From the NCBI GenBank assembly GCA_029260235.1, contig JAJDDP010000009.1, forward strand, positions 1 to 64,000: a stretch of DNA of 64,000 nucleotides, read 5' to 3'. The position numbers and the translations under genes were made by a program. Below the pieces are notes generated by a model. The model did not search any database and had not been told where the DNA came from. It saw only the letters and a list, made by a program, of their open reading frames with translations. Origin of the DNA: Phycisphaerae bacterium. Lineage in GTDB: Bacteria > Planctomycetota > Phycisphaerae > UBA1845. Positions 1-7,841 of this stretch are shown one piece after another. How positions within the stretch are numbered: the stretch's first letter is position 1; every line of letters starts with the position of its first letter.

Positions 1-216
1 GACGCCGCCAATGTGGTCGCCGTGGGCATGAGTCAGAACGATGGCTTCGGGAGTCAGTTCGTTGTCTCGAACGAAGGCAACGATCCCATCAGGCTGAGGT
101 GGCAAGCCCGGGTCCACGATCCAACAAGGTCGCCCCTTCTCGCGGTAAACGATGTAGCTGTTCTCGCCAAACATGGGGTCATTATGAATCTTGAATTGAA
201 AGGGTGGTTGGCTCAT
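1..216 (-). CDS. MBL-fold metallo-hydrolase, N-terminal part (cut by window edge)
   Basis: This is the first 72 codons of a metallo-beta-lactamase-fold hydrolase read on the minus strand; the rest lies outside the window. The end of the visible part has the metal-binding motif THAHGDHIGG (HxHxDH) preceded by a short beta-sandwich start (SYIVYREKG, IVDPGLPP), as in glyoxalase II-like enzymes. The family hydrolyses thioesters, lactones or similar esters with two Zn or Fe ions; the substrate cannot be told from this piece. Its ATG overlaps the stop codon of the upstream alpha/beta hydrolase gene as ATGA, so the two are probably translationally coupled in one operon. The start is well supported by this overlap. 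Confidence 0.8.
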   Translation of the reverse strand, partial: MSQPPFQFKIHNDPMFGENSYIVYREKGRPCWIVDPGLPPQPDGIVAFVRDNELTPEAIVLTHAHGDHIGGV

Positions 217-1403
217 GGTTGTTGGGTTCCAGTAGCGGTCTTGATCTCATTCAGTAGGTGTCGGGCATCTGGCGCTGACCTACTGTCTGGATAGAGGTCC
301 AGTAAGCTCCGGCAGTAGCGGGCTGCGGAGGTCAGGTTGGATTGGCTCAGCGCTTCCAGCGAAGCCTCATACAAGACCTCTGCCTCCTTTTCTCGCCGGA
401 TAGCCCGCTGCGACGCCAGGGTTTGGGCCACCTGAGGAAGTCGATCCACCTCTTCACGGCGGGCGGTCGCCTCAGTTTCCAGCGATGAGCCATGGTAACG
501 ACGTTCGGTCTCGAGTAGAAGGCGGCGGGCTTCCATTGGTTCATCGTTCTGCATTGCTTGCTCAGCCTGAGCAAACGCGCGTCGTCCCGGCTGTTGCAAG
601 CGGTGCAGTAGATCCGCAGCCATTGCGATCTGATCCGGGAAGTGCCCCTTCTGGTTTCGCAGCAGGTGTTCCATTTGGGCGGCGGCTGCCCCCAGGTGGG
701 GCAGCTTGTCTGTCGCGACATCAGCGGCCTTTAGCTCGGATGCGACTTGTTTTCGACAGACACCTTCAAACCAGCCCAGTGCCGCTTGGCCGATTTCAGG
801 GCTAAGCACATGCCCGATGGGCGGGCGCTTCACCGCAACGTTGACCCCGGCACCCCGCAGCAGGTATAGGCCCTTCCGCATCCTGGGACGGTTCAGATCA
901 GCTTCACCAACCGCGTAAAACAGCGGTGTATCTTTGCGTTTTTGAACCATGCTGTGCTTGACCGTCGGCGGAACATAGTTGGCGGTGACAGCCACGGCTG
1001 AGGCCTCGAAGTTTTCCGCATAGAAGAGGTGGAAGGCCATCGCTCCTCCCGCAGAATGGCCGGTCAACAGGACGCGATGGGTATCAAATCGCAAGGTCTG
1101 GCTGATGTGGCTGCGGAACTCTTCGAGGAAGGCTAGGTCGGCATCTCGCCATCCCTGAGCGATTCCCTGGGGAGCGACGAGGATGAATGGCAGCTCGGCC
1201 TCGAGCGACAGCCAGAATTCCAGAATGTCTTGGCCTCGCGTTTCGGTCCCATGGAGGCATACAATCAGCGGATAGCGCACTGTTGGATCGAAGTCAGCCG
1301 GCTTGGCTAACAGGTAATAGCCCGAGGTGAGGTCCATGCGTTCGGGCACCGGGCCTGCCGCCGAGATCACCGCCACGATCCACAATGCAATTTCTGCAAA
1401 CAT
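213..1403 (-). CDS. alpha/beta hydrolase (esterase/depolymerase-like) with helical C-terminal part
   Basis: About 396 residues. I chose the ATG at 1403 because it begins a hydrophobic export-type N-terminus (MFAEIALWIVAVISAAG); an in-frame start at 1472 would add 23 basic residues in front. The first 230 residues are an alpha/beta hydrolase: oxyanion segment LHGTETRG, nucleophile elbow GHSAGG around S117, and later acid and His candidates (VGEADLN, GHVLS). The layout resembles secreted feruloyl-esterase/PHB-depolymerase-like proteins. The last 150 residues are Ala/Glu-rich helices resembling TPR or outer-membrane lipoprotein assembly repeats (YCRSLLDLYPDS). Its TGA overlaps the ATG of the downstream MBL hydrolase. 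Substrate unknown. Confidence 0.75.
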   Translation of the reverse strand: MFAEIALWIVAVISAAGPVPERMDLTSGYYLLAKPADFDPTVRYPLIVCLHGTETRGQDILEFWLSLEAELPFILVAPQGIAQGWRDADLAFLEEFRSHISQTLRFDTHRVLLTGHSAGGAMAFHLFYAENFEASAVAVTANYVPPTVKHSMVQKRKDTPLFYAVGEADLNRPRMRKGLYLLRGAGVNVAVKRPPIGHVLSPEIGQAALGWFEGVCRKQVASELKAADVATDKLPHLGAAAAQMEHLLRNQKGHFPDQIAMAADLLHRLQQPGRRAFAQAEQAMQNDEPMEARRLLLETERRYHGSSLETEATARREEVDRLPQVAQTLASQRAIRREKEAEVLYEASLEALSQSNLTSAARYCRSLLDLYPDSRSAPDARHLLNEIKTATGTQQP

Positions 1404-1575
1404 GGGCGAGAGTCTACTGGGCAGGCGCAAGACAACAAGTCGGCGCTCAGCCTGGCGATCATGAAGTCCCAAACAATGTTTCGCCTCTGATCCATGATTC
1501 GGTTATGATGACCAGCGATAAACAAACGGGCCAAAAACCGCGTCTCATGTCTTGTTTCCAGTGAATCGGGGAACT

Positions 1576-3492
1576 ATGGGCGAGCAAACCGTCGAAAACT
1601 ACTCCGACCCAGCCTCATTGCGGTTGTTTGTCAAGGCTGTGCTCAATGACCTGCGGGCTCTGGAGCACATGATCGACAGCGGCATGATCGAATCCGGCGT
1701 CCGCCGCATCGGGGCCGAGCAGGAAGTCTTCCTGGTTGACGATCATTGGCAACCTGCTCCGCTAGCGACCCAAATCCTCGATCGGCTTGACGATCCGCAA
1801 TACACGCCGGAACTGGGCCGGTTCAATCTTGAGTTCAACCTGCACCCCATTTCCTTCGGGACTGACTGCCTAAGCAAGATGGAGCATGCCCTCAGCAGGC
1901 ATGTTGCCAAGCTGCGCGAGGTCGCTGCAGAGTTTGGAGCCAAAGCAGTACTGACGGGCATCTTGCCTACGCTGAAGCAATCCGACATGGGCTTGCAGAA
2001 CATGATGCCCCTGTCGCGGTACGCCGCCTTGAACGAAGCCATCAAGGAACTTCGCGGCGGCGACTTTGAGTTTCATGTAGCTGGCATTGACGAGCTAATC
2101 ATCAAGCACGATTCGGTGCTGCTCGAAGCGTGCAACACCAGTTGCCAGGTCCACTTCCAGACCGGGCCTGAAGAATTTGCGAAACTCTATAATGTCGCCC
2201 AAGCGGTGGCAGCGCCGGTCTTGGCATTAGCGGCCAATTCACCGGTCCTGTTCGGGCGCAGGCTTTGGGCTGAGACGCGCATCGCCCTCTTTCAACAGTC
2301 CATCGACACCCGACTGCCGGGCAGACATCTGGAAGACCGCAGGGCACGGGTCAGCTTTGGCGATGGCTGGGTCAAGAATTCAGTGTTGGAGATTTTCCGC
2401 GAGGATGTTTCGCGGTTTCGAGCCATCATAGGTATGTCCATCGACGAAGACCCCTTTGAAGAGATCGCCCAAGGGCGTGCCCCTCGGCTTAAGGCACTTC
2501 AGTTGCACAATGGGACAGTCTACCGGTGGAACAGAGCGTGCTACGGGATCAGCGAGGGCAAGCCTCACCTGCGGATCGAGAATCGCGTGCTTCCTTCCGG
2601 GCCCACCATCTTGGATGAGGTAGCCAACGCTGCTTTCTGGTTCGGCCTGATGAGTGGAGTGTCGCACACCTATCCGGACATCACCAAGGTCATCGAGTTC
2701 GATACAATCAAATCGAATTTTCTGTCGGCGGCACGGTACGGGCTAGAGGCCCAGTTCACCTGGATTGATGATCAAACCGCACCGGCAGAGGAACTCATCC
2801 GCCATCAATTGTTGCCGCTGGCTCGGGATGGGCTGGAGCGTGCCAAGATCAATCAGGCGGATATTGATCGCTACCTTGGGGTTGTCGAAGCTCGGGCAGC
2901 CTGTCGCCGCAACGGATCCAAGTGGATTCTGCGCTCGCTGGCGTCGATGAAAGACAAGGGGACTTCAGCGGAGCGTTTTTGTGCCATCACTGCAGCCATG
3001 CACACCAGGCAACAGACAGATGAACCTGCCCACGAATGGTCTTTGGCCCGGCTCGAAGAGGGCGGGGGATGGAAACACAACTACCTGCGTGTCGAGCAGA
3101 TTATGAACACCAATCTGTTCAGCGTCCATGAAGACGACGTGATCGACTTGGTGGCCAACATGATGGATTGGCGCAGGATTCGACACGTGCCCGTGGAAGA
3201 CAACAGCCACCGCTTGGTGGGGTTGGTTTCGTACCGGGCACTACTGCGGGTGTTGGCCCGTGACATGCCTCATGGCCAAGACAATCCACTCGCCGTTCGC
3301 GACATCATGCAAAGAAAACCAATTACCATAAGCCCCGATATGCCCACAACCAAAGCCATTGCCACAATGCGTAATGCGGCTGTCTCCTGCCTTCCGGTGG
3401 TCGAGGACGGCCGCCTTGTAGGTCTGGTCAATGAAAGCGATTTCGTAGCCATCGCCGGGCAACTCCTCGAAGACCAATTGCGGGAGGTGTGA
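1576..3492 (+). CDS. GCS2/YbdK-type carboxylate-amine ligase fused to a CBS domain pair
   Basis: About 638 residues. The first ~430 resemble the glutamate-cysteine ligase 2 (YbdK) family, which uses ATP to form an amide between a carboxylate and an amine; the acidic metal-binding segment IGAEQEVFLVD near the start is typical. The C-terminal ~120 residues hold two CBS motifs (IMNTNLFSVHEDDV..., IMQRKPITISPDMP...), which in other proteins bind adenylates and regulate the attached domain. I prefer the ATG at 1576, which has GGGGA just upstream, over 1552, which has no ribosome site. The stop overlaps the start of the aspartoacylase-like gene (TGATG), so the two form a coupled operon. The product of the ligase is unknown; energy-state control through the CBS pair is inference. 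Confidence 0.85.
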   Translation: MGEQTVENYSDPASLRLFVKAVLNDLRALEHMIDSGMIESGVRRIGAEQEVFLVDDHWQPAPLATQILDRLDDPQYTPELGRFNLEFNLHPISFGTDCLSKMEHALSRHVAKLREVAAEFGAKAVLTGILPTLKQSDMGLQNMMPLSRYAALNEAIKELRGGDFEFHVAGIDELIIKHDSVLLEACNTSCQVHFQTGPEEFAKLYNVAQAVAAPVLALAANSPVLFGRRLWAETRIALFQQSIDTRLPGRHLEDRRARVSFGDGWVKNSVLEIFREDVSRFRAIIGMSIDEDPFEEIAQGRAPRLKALQLHNGTVYRWNRACYGISEGKPHLRIENRVLPSGPTILDEVANAAFWFGLMSGVSHTYPDITKVIEFDTIKSNFLSAARYGLEAQFTWIDDQTAPAEELIRHQLLPLARDGLERAKINQADIDRYLGVVEARAACRRNGSKWILRSLASMKDKGTSAERFCAITAAMHTRQQTDEPAHEWSLARLEEGGGWKHNYLRVEQIMNTNLFSVHEDDVIDLVANMMDWRRIRHVPVEDNSHRLVGLVSYRALLRVLARDMPHGQDNPLAVRDIMQRKPITISPDMPTTKAIATMRNAAVSCLPVVEDGRLVGLVNESDFVAIAGQLLEDQLREV

Positions 3493-4679
3493 TGGCCGTG
3501 CGTGGTTCTTCGTCTCCGATGCCAAAGAAGATCCCCTCCGCAGACCGTATCATCGGCCGCTACGGTGATCAGGCCGCCGGTCCTGCCTTGATCTGCGTCG
3601 CCGCTCAACATGGCAACGAAACCGCGGGCGTTTTTGCCCTCCAGCGCACCTTGCGAATGCTGCACCGACGGCGACTGCCCTTCCGCGGCGAAATTGTCGG
3701 ACTAGTCGGCAACGTGCAAGCCCTGGACCGAAAAATGCGATTCGTCGAGCAAGACTTGAATCGCCTTTGGACCCTCGATCGCATCGAGGGAGTTCGGTCA
3801 CGGGCCAAGACTGAAACCCTCGAGGCAGAAGAGGCTGAGCAGTATGCACTGCTTGTGGAACTGGACCGCATCTTCGACCGATCACCAAGCCCAGCCTATG
3901 TGCTGGACCTGCACACTTTTTCCGCAGACGGCTCCCCGTTCTCAGTGGTCAGCGACACGCTGCGGAATCGGGCTTTTGCTCGTCAGATTCCCGCCCCGCT
4001 CATTCTGGGCCTCGAAGAGAAGTTGAGCGGCACCTTGCCCGAATACGTCAACAGCTTAGGCCACACCACGATGGGCTTTGAGAGCGGGCGGCATGACGAC
4101 CCGCATGCCATCGAAGTTCACGAGTCAGCCCTCTGGCATGCGATGGTAGCTGCGGGCAACCTCCGCCCACACGAGATTCCCGAGTTCTCTAGCCACAGAA
4201 AAACGATTGTTGATGCGGTTGGACATCAGCCTCAAGTCGTCGAGATACGCTCTCGTTACTCGGTCGTTGCCGGCGACGAATTTCGGATGAAACCAGGGTT
4301 CCGCAATTTCGGGAAGATCCATCGGGGTCAAGTATTGGCATTCAATGCCGACGGGCCGATCCTAGCCGAAGAAGATGGACTCCTGGTCATGCCCCTATAC
4401 CAGGGCCAAGGAAACGACGGATTCTTCATCGCCAAGTCCGTTCGACCCATCTGGCTGGCTGTTTCTGAGTTGTTGCGGCGCCTGCGTGTTGACCGCATCG
4501 CCCATTGCCTGCCAGGCGTTCGCCCCCACGCTTCTCGATCAAACGCATACGTGGTGAATCCCCGGGTAGCCTGGTGGTATGTGAGTGAAGTGTTCCACTT
4601 GCTCGGGTATCGCAAACGAGAAAACGAGGACGGCCTACTGGTGGTTAGCCGCAGAGAGCATGATGAGCCACCGACTTAG
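3492..4679 (+). CDS. succinylglutamate desuccinylase/aspartoacylase-family hydrolase
   Basis: About 395 residues, a zinc amidohydrolase of the AstE/ASPA group, related to M14 carboxypeptidases. The first zinc ligands are in AAQHGNETAG (His and Glu) and the third in LDLHTFSADG; an Arg/Asn segment (GLVGNVQAL...QDLNRLW) fits the substrate site. These enzymes cleave N-acyl amino acids. The ATG at 3492 overlaps the ligase stop codon, with GGGAGG 4 nt upstream; a GTG at 3489 is also possible. Next to an amide-forming ligase, it may hydrolyse or trim the product, or recycle it; this is inference from gene order. Confidence 0.85.
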   Translation: MAVRGSSSPMPKKIPSADRIIGRYGDQAAGPALICVAAQHGNETAGVFALQRTLRMLHRRRLPFRGEIVGLVGNVQALDRKMRFVEQDLNRLWTLDRIEGVRSRAKTETLEAEEAEQYALLVELDRIFDRSPSPAYVLDLHTFSADGSPFSVVSDTLRNRAFARQIPAPLILGLEEKLSGTLPEYVNSLGHTTMGFESGRHDDPHAIEVHESALWHAMVAAGNLRPHEIPEFSSHRKTIVDAVGHQPQVVEIRSRYSVVAGDEFRMKPGFRNFGKIHRGQVLAFNADGPILAEEDGLLVMPLYQGQGNDGFFIAKSVRPIWLAVSELLRRLRVDRIAHCLPGVRPHASRSNAYVVNPRVAWWYVSEVFHLLGYRKRENEDGLLVVSRREHDEPPT

Positions 4680-4708
4680 TTCGTGACCCAAGCGGTTGCC
4701 CGACGCAC

Positions 4709-5497
4709 TCACTCTAAGGCCGATCCGAATTCCTTCGCTTGGGCGAGAACCTCGTCGGGTGATAACCGATCCACGATATTAGAAGCGATGTGAGTCCACA
4801 CCACCTCGGCGTTCTTATCGATCAGAATGTTGGCGGGCAGAGCGATGTCCGCGCCCCCAGGACCTGCCCCCTCATGGACAATGCCGTAGGCCTGGATGAC
4901 CGTCTTATCAACGTCACAAAGAACGGGATATTCCAGGCGATTCTTCTCGACAACTTTCTTTGTGCGTACCGGCGGATCCGTCGAGATGGCCAACAGCCGT
5001 CCACCTTGGCGCTTCAGTTCGTCGTTGACTTCTCCGAGACCTCGGAGTTCGGACATGCAGGTCAGTCACCAATAGCCTCGATAGAACACCAGCAGGGTTG
5101 GGCCTCTCGTTGCTTGGTCAAGCAGCTCAACGGTTCGGCCTTGCGAATCGGACAACGCGAAACTTGGTGCGATCTGCCCGACGACAATTCCGCGACCGCT
5201 GGGTAATTGAGCGTACCCAAACATGGCGTAAGCGAATGTCAGCGTGAGGACGACGTTGGCTGCCAGCATTCCTTTTATTTTTTTGCGCCCGTCTCGCAAG
5301 ACAGCCCAGGCACTCAAGCATACGCCCAGCCCCATCAACAAGAAGGCTGGCAACCCTGTAGAGCGCATGATGGGCACATCCAAGAGCAGCACATAGACGA
5401 ACGGTCCAACCACAACCAAGGTCAGCCCGACGAGGCCCAAGACTAGGCTGCTCTTGGGCTGCGGATGGATATGGGCATTCGATTCATTCGTGGTCAT
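4709..5497 (-). CDS. membrane-anchored thioredoxin-fold redoxin, probable selenoprotein (UxxC)
   Basis: One reading frame of 262 residues interrupted by a single TGA at 5066-5068. Read through, it gives three membrane segments (about residues 17-41, 47-67, 75-95) and an AhpC/TSA-like redoxin domain. The motif region reads LLVFYRGYW-U-LTC-MSELRG, where relatives have FYRGxWCPxC, so the TGA replaces the first redox cysteine (U144, C147). Homology continues on both sides in the same frame (DxxxTVIQAYGI, ANILIDKNAEVVW). The ATG at 5497 has AAGGGGA 7 nt upstream. A hairpin with SECIS geometry follows the TGA (see 5032-5047). Role: probable thiol/selenol peroxidase or disulfide reductase facing out of the membrane. 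The alternative is a fresh nonsense mutation. Confidence 0.75.
5032..5047 (-). promoter_or_regulatory. candidate bacterial SECIS hairpin of the redoxin gene
   Basis: On the coding (minus) strand, 18 nt after the TGA, CTCCGA pairs perfectly with TCGGAG around the loop GGTC. The loop starts 25 nt after the TGA and its first base is G. Known bacterial SECIS elements have a small apical loop with a G in its first two positions, 16-37 nt from the UGA; this fits. The stem is only 6 bp, so chance cannot be ruled out from this gene alone. Confidence 0.65.
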
Positions 5498-5636
5498 GTC
5501 ATGATCCCCTTGAACGCGTCCCAAAAAAGGATAAGCCTGTTCACTCTAGAATGCCAGCACCCAGCCAGAGGCAGTCTCGATGCGTTTCAAGATCGAAGCG
5601 GTTTCGTAGTCACCTCGAAGCCCTTAGCATGGCTGC

Positions 5637-7841
5637 ATGATCGCTTGGTTGACGCGACATCATCGGAGAATCTTCGGCTTTCTCCTCCTGGCCACGATGG
5701 GCTGCGCGGTCCTGCTTGTCCGCCCGGGGCTGAGGCACGATTACCGCCTCGAGGCCTTTGTGGCTAGTAGCGACGAATCCTACCTCCGCTTCCGCAGCTT
5801 CATGGAGGAGTTCACCAGCAACGAGATCGCTGTGATCGCCATCCAAACAGATGACGCGCTCTCTGAGTCATCTCAAGCGATCACCCGCGACATCGTAGCC
5901 CGGGTCAGCGCATTGCCAGCCGTCCAGAAGGCCCAGGCGCTGACCGAATTGCCGCCCTTAGCCCTGAATTTTCTTGGGGATCGGCTGAGCAAGCACCGAC
6001 TGATCGCCGGAAACCTGATCAGCCACGACGGCAAGACCGCGGCAATCATGCTGCAGATGCGCGGCGAAGATCAAAGCCCAGCCAGCCGTCGACAAACCGT
6101 AGCGGCGCTCCGCGACACCGTTGAAGACATCCGTCGCGAATATCTAGGCGCCCGCATCATTTTGGCGGGTCCTTATGTGACCCTGATCGATATGTACGAG
6201 TATGTAGATCGAGATCTGTTGGTGTTCTCGGTCGCAGCCTTCGTGTTGATTGCAGTGACCTTGTGGCTCGTGTTCCGCCGAGCCGGACCAATGGTTTTTG
6301 CCATTGGCACCGGCATGTCAGCCACCGTCTTCTGCCTCGGGGCTGCCATCGTCATGGGGTTTGCAACGTCGCTGATCACCCAAATGGTGGTCATCCTGGT
6401 CACGGTCCTTTCGGTTGCGACTTGCGTTCACCTAGCCGTTGCTTCTGAGGAGACGGCTGAGAATCTTCCCGCGTTAGATCCGCTCGGGCGAGCACAATCC
6501 ACACTGGCAAGCATGCTCGCACCCTGCTCAGCCGTGGTGGCTACGACGGTTGTCGGCTTCGGCTCGGTATGCATCAGCGATTTGAGTCCAGTTCGCAGCT
6601 TCGGCATCTTGATGGTGATAGGCCTGGGAATGTCCTTGGCCTTTGCTTTGACTGCCTCTATCCGATTGACGGCTGACCCGCGGCATTTGGCCACGGGCAA
6701 GAAATCCAAACTCCCAGATATGCTGTCAACGCTAGCACTCTGGGCAGATCGACATCGGACACTGGTCGTGCTGATCTTCATCGCTGCAGGTTCACTATCG
6801 ATCACTTCTTTTGGCCGTCTCCGGTTCGAGAGCGACTTTGTCAAGAATTTCAGGCCTGGCAGCGAAGTCCGCCGCAGCTACGAATTCATCGAAGAACACC
6901 TCTCCCCCGTCGGTTCCATCGAAGTCGTTATCCGCAGGAAAGACGGTCAGCCGATCGTAACCACGCCAAACATCAAACGTGCAAGGGAACTGGGCGACGA
7001 AATCGTGGCTAAGCACGCCCCTATTCGCAAGGCGATGTCGCTCGCCGACCTAGCCACCTTGATGGGCGACGCGCTCCCGCAAACCCAAATCGATTTGGAC
7101 ATGAGGCTCAAGATGGCCCGAACATTCTTTGGGCCTGATGCAGAACGTAACTTCGTCAACGCAGCAAGAGACTCGTTGCGGATCAATCTGCGGGCAACTG
7201 AAGGAATCGATGTCAATGAGAAGCTCGCCCTGGCGGACGACCTGCGCAGCATGGCCAGCACAAAATTCGGCCCCGACTATGGCGTCGAGGTGACAGGCCT
7301 GTACGCGTTCTACGCGAAACTCGTATCTGGATTACTCCGCGACCAGTACCGCTCGTTTGCCCTGACTTTGCCAGCTGTGTTCTTGGTCATGGTTCTCGCC
7401 TTTCGGTCGTTTAAGGTAGCTGCGGTGGCTATGGTGCCCAACGGATTGCCGATTCTGTTTTGCCTGGGCACCATGGGCTGGGCCAACATCCCGGTCAACA
7501 TGACCACAGCCATGATGCTATCGGTGACCCTAGGCATAGCCGTGGATGACACCGTGCACTACATCTGGCGATACCGCAAAGAGCTGCAACGAACCAACGA
7601 CCACCGCCAAGCGCTCCATGCCACCAGCCGATCAGTAGGAAGAGCCTGCCTCTTTACGACGGTGGTGATCGCCGGCGGGTTTTGGATCTTGACGCTGTCA
7701 GAATTCCTACCGACGGCCTACTTCGGCGGTCTCGTGGGCTTTACCATGCTAGGGACGCTAGCGGCTGATCTGATCCTCCTGCCGGTACTGCTCTCAGTAG
7801 TTCCGCTATCCGCCACGAAGTTCCAGGCCGCAGTTGGCTAG
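5637..7841 (+). CDS. RND-superfamily (MMPL-type) exporter
   Basis: 734 residues with the duplicated RND layout: a first membrane helix (IFGFLLLATMGCAVLLV), a large external loop, a block of helices (about residues 190-330), a second helix and external loop starting after VVLIFIAAGSLSITSFG, and a final block of helices with the conserved VTLGIAVDDTVHYIWRYRKE segment. Such proteins use the proton gradient to move lipids or hydrophobic compounds across the inner membrane; substrate unknown. No clear ribosome site precedes the ATG. The gene runs convergently into pheT and the two coding regions overlap by 36 bp at their 3' ends. Confidence 0.85.
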   Translation: MIAWLTRHHRRIFGFLLLATMGCAVLLVRPGLRHDYRLEAFVASSDESYLRFRSFMEEFTSNEIAVIAIQTDDALSESSQAITRDIVARVSALPAVQKAQALTELPPLALNFLGDRLSKHRLIAGNLISHDGKTAAIMLQMRGEDQSPASRRQTVAALRDTVEDIRREYLGARIILAGPYVTLIDMYEYVDRDLLVFSVAAFVLIAVTLWLVFRRAGPMVFAIGTGMSATVFCLGAAIVMGFATSLITQMVVILVTVLSVATCVHLAVASEETAENLPALDPLGRAQSTLASMLAPCSAVVATTVVGFGSVCISDLSPVRSFGILMVIGLGMSLAFALTASIRLTADPRHLATGKKSKLPDMLSTLALWADRHRTLVVLIFIAAGSLSITSFGRLRFESDFVKNFRPGSEVRRSYEFIEEHLSPVGSIEVVIRRKDGQPIVTTPNIKRARELGDEIVAKHAPIRKAMSLADLATLMGDALPQTQIDLDMRLKMARTFFGPDAERNFVNAARDSLRINLRATEGIDVNEKLALADDLRSMASTKFGPDYGVEVTGLYAFYAKLVSGLLRDQYRSFALTLPAVFLVMVLAFRSFKVAAVAMVPNGLPILFCLGTMGWANIPVNMTTAMMLSVTLGIAVDDTVHYIWRYRKELQRTNDHRQALHATSRSVGRACLFTTVVIAGGFWILTLSEFLPTAYFGGLVGFTMLGTLAADLILLPVLLSVVPLSATKFQAAVG

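Noticed and set aside
5066..5068. Reading the TGA in the redoxin gene as a pseudogene stop
   Set aside because: The frame stays open and homologous on both sides, the TGA lies exactly at a catalytic Cys position, and a SECIS-like hairpin follows; a random nonsense change would rarely meet all three. It remains the main alternative.
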